Assembly: GCA_002746415.1 (NCBI GenBank)
Contig: NVXD01000017.1
Span: 62,001-126,000, forward strand
Direction of reading: 5' to 3'
Source: Flavobacteriaceae bacterium
GTDB lineage: Bacteria; Bacteroidota; Bacteroidia; Flavobacteriales; Flavobacteriaceae
Length of the DNA: 64,000 nucleotides
Shown: positions 56,662 through 64,000 of the stretch, in pieces
Layout of the letters: each line of letters begins with the position of its first letter
Position numbering within the stretch: position 1 is the stretch's first letter
Made by a program: the position numbers and the translations under genes
Notes under the pieces: model-generated
What the model was told of the DNA's origin: nothing
What the model saw: only the letters and a program-made list of their open reading frames with translations
Database searches by the model: none

Positions 56662-58962
56662 ATTCCTTTTAGCTAGTTTAACCACAATAGATTTGCTTAT
56701 TGGCGTATTGCTCTTATCCGCATAATGATTTATGGGCACTAAAACATTGGTCTCTGGAAAATAGGCAGCTAAATTTCCCTGCGGAATATTATAAGGAATT
56801 ACCATGAATTTTTCTGCTTTCCGTTCCTTGCCTTCATAGCTACTAACCAAATCCACAACATCGAACTTTTTGAAGGTATATTTCTGCATATCCTTTTCAT
56901 TCATCAGAACCACTCTTCTTTCATTATAGATGCCTCTATACCTATCATTTAAGCCATATATAGTGGTATTGAATTGATCATGAGATCGAATGGTCATCAA
57001 CAAAAACTCATCGGCACTTAGCGCATGTTTTGCCAGATTACATAAGCTAAATTGAGCTTTTCCATTCGGTAATTTGCTAAAATCCAAATCACGCACATTA
57101 TTTGGTAAATAAAAACCTGAGCCCTTAGATTTCGACTCCAAATTTTTGAATCCTTTAAACACCATTTGTATTTTTTTACGAATCAAATCGTAATTCGTGG
57201 ACATGTTTTTCCAATCGACCGAGTGAGAGCCTCCAAAATATGCATCAGCTATGCCTCCTACTATTTCTGGTTCGCTTCTTAAATTACTTGAAGCTGGCAC
57301 CAACATTCCTTTAGAACGATGTACAATCCCCATACTGTTTTCCACTGTTACAAATCTGCCTGCACCTTCTTTTTTATCTATTTCAGACCTACCCAAAGTA
57401 GGCAAGATAAGAGCCGTTTTCCCAGTCACTAAATGGCTTCTATTCAGTTTTGTACTTATTTGCACAGTAAGACTACAATTTTGCAAGGACTCAGCAGTAT
57501 ACTCTGTATCCGAAGCTGCTGACAAAAAATTACCACCCAAAGCTACAAACACTTTGACCTTTCCTTCATGCATGGCTTTAATTCCATGTACGGTATCCAA
57601 GCCTTCTTTTTCTGGCGGTTTAAAACCAAAGACTTTCTCTAAATTTTTATTTAGTTCCTTTGAAACATGATGCATGATGCCTACGGTCCTATCACCCTGC
57701 ACATTGCTATGACCCCGAACAGGACAAGTACCTGCTCCAGCTTTCCCTAGGCTTCCTTTTAACAATAATAAATTGACACATTCTTTTATATTGTCTACCC
57801 CGTTCTTGTGCTGCGTAAGTCCCATGGCCCAGCAAATAATTATTTTATTTTTGGTGGCCAATACTGCAACTGTTTTATCAACTAAATCTTCTGGTACACC
57901 ACATATTTCCAATAATTGGGATTCCTTATATCGCTCCAAATCGTTTAGTAAAGACGCATACCCTTCTGTATAGGTTTCGATAAAGTTGTGGTCAAAAACC
58001 TTGTTATCCTCTAGGTCTAACTTTGCTAGTTTTTTAAGGATAAGTTTTAATAAGGCTACATCTTGATTTATTTTTACTTGTAGATGAATATCAGTCAAAC
58101 TAGTTCCTACCCCAACAATTCCATTAATTTCCTGTGGGTTTTTAAACCTAATAAGTCCAGCCTCTTCTAACGGATTGATACTAATTATGCTTCCTCCGTT
58201 CTCTTTACATTTTTGCAATGCTGATAACATCCTTGGATGGTTAGTCCCAGGATTTTGACCAATGACTATCACCACCTCAGCGGAATCAAAATCTTCCAGT
58301 TTCACGGAGCCTTTTCCTATTCCTAAGGTTTCATTTAGAGCCACCCCGCTAGATTCATGGCACATATTAGAACAATCTGGCATATTATTGGTTCCAAATG
58401 CTCGTATGAACAGTCCATATAAAAATGCAGCCTCATTACTGGAACGCCCAGAGGTATAAAAAATAGCTTCATCTGGAGTATTCAGCGCCTTCAATTCTTC
58501 TGCTAGTATGGCGTATGCATTTTCCCAAGAAATGGGTTCATAATGCACGCTATTTGGTTTTAAAACCATCGGCTCCGTTAATCTTCCTCCTTTTCCTATT
58601 TGGTAATCGGACCAGTTAGAAAGCTCTTCAACTGAGTATTTGGCAAAAAATGCCGCATCCAATCGTTTGTTAGTTGCTTCTTCGGCGAGGGCTTTTGCTC
58701 CATTTTCACAATATTCCCCTAATTTGGAAGGTTCTTTAGGGTCTGGCCATGCACAACCCGGGCAATCAAAACCATCTTTTTGGTTCATCTGGGAAAGGGT
58801 GCGTAAAGATTTTGCAATTCCCATTTCTTTGAACACATGTTGCAAGGCTACCTTTATCCCTGTAAACCCAGCTGCATAAGTACTAGGCTCTTTTAATTGA
58901 ATCCCAGTAAATTCTGTTGGACCTAATGCAGAAATATTTCGTTTTGTTGTTTTATTCCCCAT
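56659..58962 (-). CDS. FdhF/YdeP-family molybdopterin oxidoreductase
   Basis: 767 residues, the size of the FdhF/YdeP family. Near the start is the pair of cysteines in DCPGCAWPDP. A molybdenum-coordinating Cys is likely in SNMCHESSG (about 198-206; encoded TGC, not selenocysteine). Later parts show VIVIGQNPGTNHPRMLSALQ and GNFLSAASDTEYTAESL, typical molybdopterin domains, and the C-terminal AAYFPETNVLVP. No Tat or Sec signal is visible, so it appears cytoplasmic. It is 6 bases after the lactonase gene and so belongs to the fucose operon; its substrate is unknown. Confidence 0.85.
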   Translation of the reverse strand: MGNKTTKRNISALGPTEFTGIQLKEPSTYAAGFTGIKVALQHVFKEMGIAKSLRTLSQMNQKDGFDCPGCAWPDPKEPSKLGEYCENGAKALAEEATNKRLDAAFFAKYSVEELSNWSDYQIGKGGRLTEPMVLKPNSVHYEPISWENAYAILAEELKALNTPDEAIFYTSGRSSNEAAFLYGLFIRAFGTNNMPDCSNMCHESSGVALNETLGIGKGSVKLEDFDSAEVVIVIGQNPGTNHPRMLSALQKCKENGGSIISINPLEEAGLIRFKNPQEINGIVGVGTSLTDIHLQVKINQDVALLKLILKKLAKLDLEDNKVFDHNFIETYTEGYASLLNDLERYKESQLLEICGVPEDLVDKTVAVLATKNKIIICWAMGLTQHKNGVDNIKECVNLLLLKGSLGKAGAGTCPVRGHSNVQGDRTVGIMHHVSKELNKNLEKVFGFKPPEKEGLDTVHGIKAMHEGKVKVFVALGGNFLSAASDTEYTAESLQNCSLTVQISTKLNRSHLVTGKTALILPTLGRSEIDKKEGAGRFVTVENSMGIVHRSKGMLVPASSNLRSEPEIVGGIADAYFGGSHSVDWKNMSTNYDLIRKKIQMVFKGFKNLESKSKGSGFYLPNNVRDLDFSKLPNGKAQFSLCNLAKHALSADEFLLMTIRSHDQFNTTIYGLNDRYRGIYNERRVVLMNEKDMQKYTFKKFDVVDLVSSYEGKERKAEKFMVIPYNIPQGNLAAYFPETNVLVPINHYADKSNTPISKSIVVKLAKRN

Positions 58963-58968
58963 TCCATT

Positions 58969-60093
58969 TTAGAATAATATACAAACAGGAGCGGGAGCTT
59001 CAATCTCAGCAACAAAAACTAACAATCCTGTTTCTGAATCTCTTTTAAACGAAACGATATTATTAGATTTTTGGTTGGCCACCAATACATAATCATCATT
59101 TGGTGACAAAGCAAAATTACGAGGCCAATCCCCTTTTACAGATTCAGTCCCAATGAGGGTCAACACTCCTGTGGCTTCATCAACACCAAATATGGCCAAA
59201 CTATTATGTCCTCTGTTGGAAGCGTACAAAAATTTACCATCGCCAGAAATATGAATATCAGCGCAGAAACTTTCTCCTTCAAAATCTGCAGGCAAAGTAG
59301 AAATGGATTCTTTTTTATCAAATCCACCATGCTCATTTAGCGCAGCTCTGGTAACAGTAGTGTTTAATTCGTTTACAATATACAACCACTCTTTATTTGG
59401 ATGAAACACAGTATGACGTGGTCCAGCACCATCAGCCATTTTCAATTTTTGAGGATTAGCAGGCACTAAACTATTTTGATTTGTATCCAAGCTGGAAAAC
59501 CAAATTTCGTTAGTCCCTAAATCAGCCACCAAAACTTTTGCATCACCATCATAGAAAGTTGCTGAATGTGCGTGAGAAACTACTTGACTATCTGTAGTTC
59601 CCTGCCCTGCATGCTCTTCGATAAATAAAACTTCTGAAAGCTTTCCTTTTTCATCTAATTTAAATAAACCAACATTGCCTCCCGTGTAGTTAGATGCCAA
59701 TGCATAACCATCTTCATTTATTGCAACATGACAAGGATGTGCCCCGCCTGTTGCACTTTTACCCAAAGATTGTAAGCTATCTCCTTTGATGGCAAACGAC
59801 TCTATAAAACCTATGCCTTTAACATCCAACTCGCTTACTGCGAGGATATAGTTATCATCACTACTTTTTGCTAAAAAAGAAGGGTTATTAGCAACCGATG
59901 CCAACCCTATTTGTTCTAAACTACCATCCTCATGAAGCGCATACCTGTAAATTCCTTTACTATCTCCATCAGTATACGTACCCAAATAAAACTTTTGTAT
60001 AATTGGTTCTACTACTTCAACTGTGGATTCCTTCTTTTTTTCTTTACAGCTGACTATTATAAAAAGCGCTATAAACAGTATTTTAAATTTCAT
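58969..60093 (-). CDS. lactonase-family beta-propeller lipoprotein
   Basis: 374 residues. Lipoprotein signal FIALFIIVSCKEK (Cys16) places it outside the cytoplasm. The seven-bladed propeller of the 6-phosphogluconolactonase (YbhE/Pgl) family is evident: YLGTYTDGDSKGIYRYAL, HPCHVAINEDGYALASNYTGG, GAGPRHTVFHPNKEWLYIVNEL and DWPRNFALSPNDDYVLVANQ. It probably opens a sugar lactone. In this operon an L-fucono- or L-rhamnonolactone is the attractive substrate, though the SDR that would make it seems cytoplasmic. It is 32 bases after fucP. Confidence 0.82.
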   Translation of the reverse strand: MKFKILFIALFIIVSCKEKKKESTVEVVEPIIQKFYLGTYTDGDSKGIYRYALHEDGSLEQIGLASVANNPSFLAKSSDDNYILAVSELDVKGIGFIESFAIKGDSLQSLGKSATGGAHPCHVAINEDGYALASNYTGGNVGLFKLDEKGKLSEVLFIEEHAGQGTTDSQVVSHAHSATFYDGDAKVLVADLGTNEIWFSSLDTNQNSLVPANPQKLKMADGAGPRHTVFHPNKEWLYIVNELNTTVTRAALNEHGGFDKKESISTLPADFEGESFCADIHISGDGKFLYASNRGHNSLAIFGVDEATGVLTLIGTESVKGDWPRNFALSPNDDYVLVANQKSNNIVSFKRDSETGLLVFVAEIEAPAPVCILF

Positions 60094-60125
60094 GTGACTG
60101 GTTTAACGCTCAAGATAAAAAGAAT

Positions 60126-61451
60126 TTACTTCTTTACGTTATAGACTTTAAATGTTCTATAACCATAATAAGCCACTACTATAAAACAACATAAAGGCAG
60201 TATGAAAGAAAAATTAACCTCGGGCACTCCTGCAATAGTAGTATCCGCATAACCAGAACCTCCTATATCCAATATGAGTCCTTGTAAAATAGGCATAAAC
60301 GCTCCGCCTACTATTGCCATGACCAAAAAGGCTGAAGCAGGTTTAGCATCATCTCCCAATCCATGTAAGGCAATGCCATAGATTGTTGGGAACATTAAGG
60401 ACATACAAAAAGACACACAGACCAAACTATACAATCCGCCCATACCTTGAATAAAAATGGTTCCCAAACAAAAAACAATGGCCAAAAGGGATAAAAACAA
60501 TAATAATTTACCTGAATCAATGAATTTCAGAAGGTATGTACATACAAACCTAGCCGTTAAAAACAAGCCCAAAGCTGCATATGCATAGTTGACAGCATTC
60601 TGATTGTTGATGCCCAAGTTTTCGGCATATTGATAAATATAGGTCCAACACATAATCTGTGCACCCACATAAAAAGTTTGTGCGATTACGCCGCCAACAA
60701 AACGTTCTTTCTTAAAAATTCGTTTGATGGAAACCCACATACTAGACGCATTGGCTGATTCCTTCTTTTCGGGCATCTTCATAAATGCTATGAGAACCAA
60801 CATAAAAATCAAGAAAAGTCCCAACCCAACATATGGATTTCTAATCACCAATAAATCAGAAGTTTTCACTGCCGCTTTAGCGGAACCTGTTAAGGTTTCA
60901 TATATATTGTTTCCATTGACATCTATATCGTCTGATTGCAAAGCACCCAAAATAAAAGTCTGTGCTACAAATAAACCAGTCAAAGCACCAACAGGGTTAA
61001 AGGCCTGGGCTAAATTTAAACGTTGTGTGGCCGTTTCATCACTTCCCATGCTCATAATGTATGGATTTGCCGTGGTTTCCAAGAAGGCCAATCCAAATGT
61101 CAACACGTATAATGCCGCTAAAAAGAAGAAGTAGTTTTCCATAGCTGCTGCAGGGAAAAACAATAAAGCACCCAGTGCATACAAAGTTAAGCCTGCCAAT
61201 ATCCCAACTTTATAAGAATACCTTTTCACCACAAATGCCGCTGGCAATGCCATGGTAAAATACCCGCCATAAAAAGCTGCCTGTACCCAAGATGCTTGCG
61301 TATTGTTCAACTCCAATATCTTTTTAAAAGCAGATACCATGGGATTGGTAATATCATTGGCAAAGCCCCACAATGCAAATAGGGAGGTAATTAAAATAAA
61401 GGGAAGCAATACTTTTTTTGCGACTACTACTGGTTGGTTGGTTTCACTCAT
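60126..61451 (-). CDS. fucP: L-fucose:proton symporter (FucP-type MFS)
   Basis: 441 residues with about 12 membrane helices. The FucP hallmark ALWGFANDITNPMVSAFKKI is near the start, then AFYGGYFTMALPAAFVVKRYSYK and FLETTANPYIMSMGSDETATQRLNLAQAFNPVGA. FucP imports L-fucose with a proton. Its position between an SDR and a lactonase, downstream of GH95 fucosidase, supports L-fucose as the cargo, though related sugars such as L-rhamnose are not excluded. Confidence 0.9.
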   Translation of the reverse strand: MSETNQPVVVAKKVLLPFILITSLFALWGFANDITNPMVSAFKKILELNNTQASWVQAAFYGGYFTMALPAAFVVKRYSYKVGILAGLTLYALGALLFFPAAAMENYFFFLAALYVLTFGLAFLETTANPYIMSMGSDETATQRLNLAQAFNPVGALTGLFVAQTFILGALQSDDIDVNGNNIYETLTGSAKAAVKTSDLLVIRNPYVGLGLFLIFMLVLIAFMKMPEKKESANASSMWVSIKRIFKKERFVGGVIAQTFYVGAQIMCWTYIYQYAENLGINNQNAVNYAYAALGLFLTARFVCTYLLKFIDSGKLLLFLSLLAIVFCLGTIFIQGMGGLYSLVCVSFCMSLMFPTIYGIALHGLGDDAKPASAFLVMAIVGGAFMPILQGLILDIGGSGYADTTIAGVPEVNFSFILPLCCFIVVAYYGYRTFKVYNVKK

Positions 61452-61499
61452 CTGTATATAATTTTTCTTTTCGCTACTTTCTATTCTCTTTTGACTTAT

Positions 61500-62279
61500 T
61501 TACAAAGACCTGTCTAAATGTGTATACCCACCATCTACATAAATCAATTGCCCTGTGGTATGACTCGACTTTTCAGACAGTAAAAACACGGTCATATTGG
61601 CGATTTCTTCAGCTGTAGTCATTCGATTTTCAAGAGGAATTCTATCTGTAATTTCCTTTAATTTCTCTTCCCCATTTTCCATGGATTTTATCCATCTATC
61701 ATACATAGGGGTGTAACATTCCGCTACCAAAACCTCATTAGTTCTAATACCATAGGGTAATAATTCCACTGCCCATTCCCTTGTCAACGAATTACGGCCA
61801 CCGTTTGCTGCTGCGTAACCAGAAGTTCCTCCCTGGCCTGTAACAGACACCTTGGATCCTATATTTACTATAGCCCCTTTACTTTTTTTAAGTTCTGGCA
61901 ATACATATTTGGCCATCATAAAATAATGGGTAAGACTTTTATTAATGGAGGCTACAAAATCCTCATAGCTACCGTTCTCCAATCCTACTCCGTCATTAAC
62001 ACCAGCATTATTGACCAATCCGTCAATTCTTCCAAATTTTTCTATGACACTATCAACAGCCTTTTTACACTGCTTTGGGTCTGTGAGTTCTGCCAAAGCA
62101 TGAAAAGCTTTCCCCCCATTATCTTCAATTTGCTGTACCGCTTTTAAAACATCCTTCTCTGTTCTGCCCACAATCACAGGAATGGCTTCTTCATTAGCCA
62201 AAACTGCACTAATTCCGTATCCAATTCCTTTATCGCCTCCTGTAACTATGACTACCTTATCCTTAAGTTGTAAATTCAT
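61500..62279 (-). CDS. short-chain dehydrogenase, probable L-fucose dehydrogenase
   Basis: 259 residues. NAD-binding TGGDKGIG (13-20), NNAG (90-93) and the catalytic Ser at 142 are present. The Tyr is at 155, but the usual YxxxK Lys is Asn159 (YAAANGGR), a notable change. The remainder (REWAVELLPYGIRTNEVLVAE, YTPMYDRWI) is typical of SDRs in fucose clusters. It would oxidise the C1 of L-fucose to the lactone in the cytoplasm. It lies between GH95 (21 bases) and fucP (48 bases). Confidence 0.8.
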   Translation of the reverse strand: MNLQLKDKVVIVTGGDKGIGYGISAVLANEEAIPVIVGRTEKDVLKAVQQIEDNGGKAFHALAELTDPKQCKKAVDSVIEKFGRIDGLVNNAGVNDGVGLENGSYEDFVASINKSLTHYFMMAKYVLPELKKSKGAIVNIGSKVSVTGQGGTSGYAAANGGRNSLTREWAVELLPYGIRTNEVLVAECYTPMYDRWIKSMENGEEKLKEITDRIPLENRMTTAEEIANMTVFLLSEKSSHTTGQLIYVDGGYTHLDRSL

Positions 62280-62300
62280 TGCTTTACAAGTAAATGATTA

Positions 62301-64000
62301 CTATTCTAGTTTTTCTAATTGTCCGTCAAAACGGGATTTATTGTTTGCTTGGAGATCGACTTCCACTGTGATGCCCTCATATACAAAATTTACTTTCTTA
62401 TCTACTATCGAGCTTAAACCAAGTGATACCAATCTCCCATTTTTCCATTCCATATCCACCTCAACATTTCCTCTAGCCTTTAAACCACTTATGCTCCCAG
62501 TAGCCCAATTTTCGGGCAGTGCGGGCAACACCCGTATAAAACCTTCATGAGATTGCATCAATAATTCGGCCACCCCCGAAGTAAACCCAAAATTACCATC
62601 AATCTGGAAAGGTGGGTGCATATCAAAAAGGTTATCCGCTAAGGAGAGTTGAAAGAACTTCGTAATATTTTCCTCGGCTGATGCTTTATCCAATAACCTA
62701 GCATTGATATTTATCATCCAAGCCCTGCTCCATCCAGTACCGGCACCTCCATGTTCTAAACGATGCGCTATAGTTTTTTTAGCTGCTTCAATATAAGCGG
62801 TATCCTTCTGGGTAATATCATCCCCTGGGTGCAAAGCATAGATGTGCGACATATGCCTGTGTCCCTTTTCTGCTTCTTCATAAGGTCTATCCCATTCTAA
62901 AATTCTGCCATCTTCTCCTAAGACAATCCCCGGGCGTAAACCAGCCTTCTTTTGGGTGACCTCTCTTGTAAAGTCATCACCAATACCCAATTCCTTGGCT
63001 GCAGCTAAAACATTATCAAAAACCTCACCTACTATTTGCTGCCCTTGAGCAGTACCAAAGCTCACCGCTGCAGGTTTGCCATCTTGGGCTATATAGGAGT
63101 TCTCTGGTGAGGTTTCAGGTGCGGATACCCAGGTATTATCCCTTTCATCCCATACCAACCAATCCAAATAAAATTCCGCTATTTCTTTTAAATAAGGGTA
63201 ACCTCTTTCTTCTAAAAACACCTTGTCTTTAGTATAGTTATAATGTTCCCAATAATGCTGTGCCATCCAACCCCCACCGTGTATCCAAGAGCCCCAATAA
63301 GGTCTTTCGGCACGCATCCAAGGCGTTTTCCATAAATCTGTGGTATGATGCATCATCGCACCTCTTTTAATGCCGTACTGTTCTTTCGCAATAATGCGAC
63401 CACGCACTAATAAGTCATCCATAAAATCGAAAAGCGGCATATGACACTCGCTAAGATTGGTGACCTCAGCTGGCCAATAATTCATCTGAATATTGATATT
63501 TAAATGGTAATCCGCATTCCAAGGGGCCTGAATATGTTCATTCCAAAGCCCTTGAAGGTTAGCAGGGTTGGTACCCGGCCTAGAGCATGAAATCAATAGA
63601 TATCTCCCAAACTGAAACAACTTGGCAGCCAAATCTGGGTCCTGCATGCTATCTTTTACCCGCTGCAATCTCTTGTCAATTGGAAGCGAATCTAATGCTG
63701 AACCCCCTAAATTAAAAGCAACTCTCTTATATAGTTTTTGATAATCTTTAACGTGGTTCTGCCATAGCTCTTGATATGGTTTGCTAACAATATTAGCTAA
63801 AGTCTTCGTATTTTTTTCTTTGAAATTTTCCTGATAAAAAGAAGAAGCACAGACAATCTCCAAAGTTGCTTTTTTAATTCCTTTTAACTGAAGACCTCCA
63901 TTATTGGTGGCAACACTCCCAGAATCATGCTTCACCTTTAGTCTCGTTTCAAATTTCACTCCGTAATCAATTGGAGTAGGTGTAGAATGAACCGCTCCCC
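62301..64000 (-). CDS. GH95 alpha-L-fucosidase (partial: N-terminal end outside the window)
   Basis: About 565 residues are visible, ending at 62301; the frame stays open to the window end, so the start lies beyond it. GH95 features: HLNINIQMNYWPAEVTNLSE, AEFYLDWLVWDERDNTWVSA with the likely acid Glu region, and PPFQIDGNFGFTSGVAELL with the conserved Asp. GH95 releases alpha-L-fucose (or L-galactose) from glycans. It heads, as far as visible, the operon with SDR, FucP, lactonase and the FdhF-like enzyme. Confidence 0.9.
   Translation of the reverse strand, partial: GAVHSTPTPIDYGVKFETRLKVKHDSGSVATNNGGLQLKGIKKATLEIVCASSFYQENFKEKNTKTLANIVSKPYQELWQNHVKDYQKLYKRVAFNLGGSALDSLPIDKRLQRVKDSMQDPDLAAKLFQFGRYLLISCSRPGTNPANLQGLWNEHIQAPWNADYHLNINIQMNYWPAEVTNLSECHMPLFDFMDDLLVRGRIIAKEQYGIKRGAMMHHTTDLWKTPWMRAERPYWGSWIHGGGWMAQHYWEHYNYTKDKVFLEERGYPYLKEIAEFYLDWLVWDERDNTWVSAPETSPENSYIAQDGKPAAVSFGTAQGQQIVGEVFDNVLAAAKELGIGDDFTREVTQKKAGLRPGIVLGEDGRILEWDRPYEEAEKGHRHMSHIYALHPGDDITQKDTAYIEAAKKTIAHRLEHGGAGTGWSRAWMININARLLDKASAEENITKFFQLSLADNLFDMHPPFQIDGNFGFTSGVAELLMQSHEGFIRVLPALPENWATGSISGLKARGNVEVDMEWKNGRLVSLGLSSIVDKKVNFVYEGITVEVDLQANNKSRFDGQLEKLE

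Noticed and set aside
58360-58365. Selenocysteine in the FdhF-like protein
   Set aside because: The predicted metal-ligand codon is TGC (Cys) with no in-frame TGA.

Overview
The window looks like a chromosome segment of a marine-type member of the Flavobacteriaceae (Bacteroidota). The sequence is AT-rich. It carries T9SS type B sorting domains, a Rho factor with the long Bacteroidota insertion, many lipoproteins, no evident Shine-Dalgarno sites, and several TTG-N19-TAnnTTTG promoters of the Bacteroidota type. No rRNA, CRISPR array, insertion sequence or phage gene was seen.

Positions 1-26,200 are mostly housekeeping and accessory genes. They include a partial ABC exporter, truA, a YfcE-like phosphoesterase followed by modABC (molybdate uptake), a DUF4293 membrane protein, rho, and a lipoprotein followed by three tandem copies of a membrane-protein gene, two of them broken. 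Next come rpsT and tRNA-Glu, proS, a Tyr/Gly- and Ser/Arg-rich lipoprotein paired with a FadL-like outer-membrane protein, two T9SS-sorted proteins, folE, cysS, yidD, lgt, a DUF192 lipoprotein, an acetyltransferase, a double ABC ATPase, a lectin-like lipoprotein and a small membrane protein with a clear promoter.

Positions 26,200-64,000 are almost entirely devoted to deoxysugar and glycan use. A leftward operon encodes L-rhamnose breakdown: fused aldolase/lactaldehyde dehydrogenase, isomerase, kinase, L-lactate dehydrogenase and an NCS1-type permease. It is divergent from a GntR-type regulator. A rightward set follows: GH28, an interrupted glycosidase-like lipoprotein, two exported Gfo/Idh/MocA oxidoreductases (one GH109-like), a DUF5009 membrane protein and a NahK-like kinase. 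A DUF1593 protein and a carboxylesterase run leftward. A Nudix-type regulator then heads GH78 rhamnosidase, an exported TIM-barrel isomerase/epimerase-like protein, a second carboxylesterase and GH3. The window closes with a leftward operon of GH95 fucosidase (cut by the window end), an SDR, FucP, a lactonase-family lipoprotein and an FdhF/YdeP molybdoenzyme.

Together the genes suggest that a rhamnose- and fucose-containing, esterified glycan is cut outside the cytoplasm by GH78, GH28, GH3, GH95 and esterases, and that its rhamnose ends as pyruvate plus dihydroxyacetone phosphate. No SusC/SusD pair lies in the window, so outer-membrane uptake must be encoded elsewhere. The most novel-looking parts are the fucose operon that ends in a molybdoenzyme, the possible 3-keto (oxidoreductive) glycan-cleavage set, and the decaying membrane-protein array.
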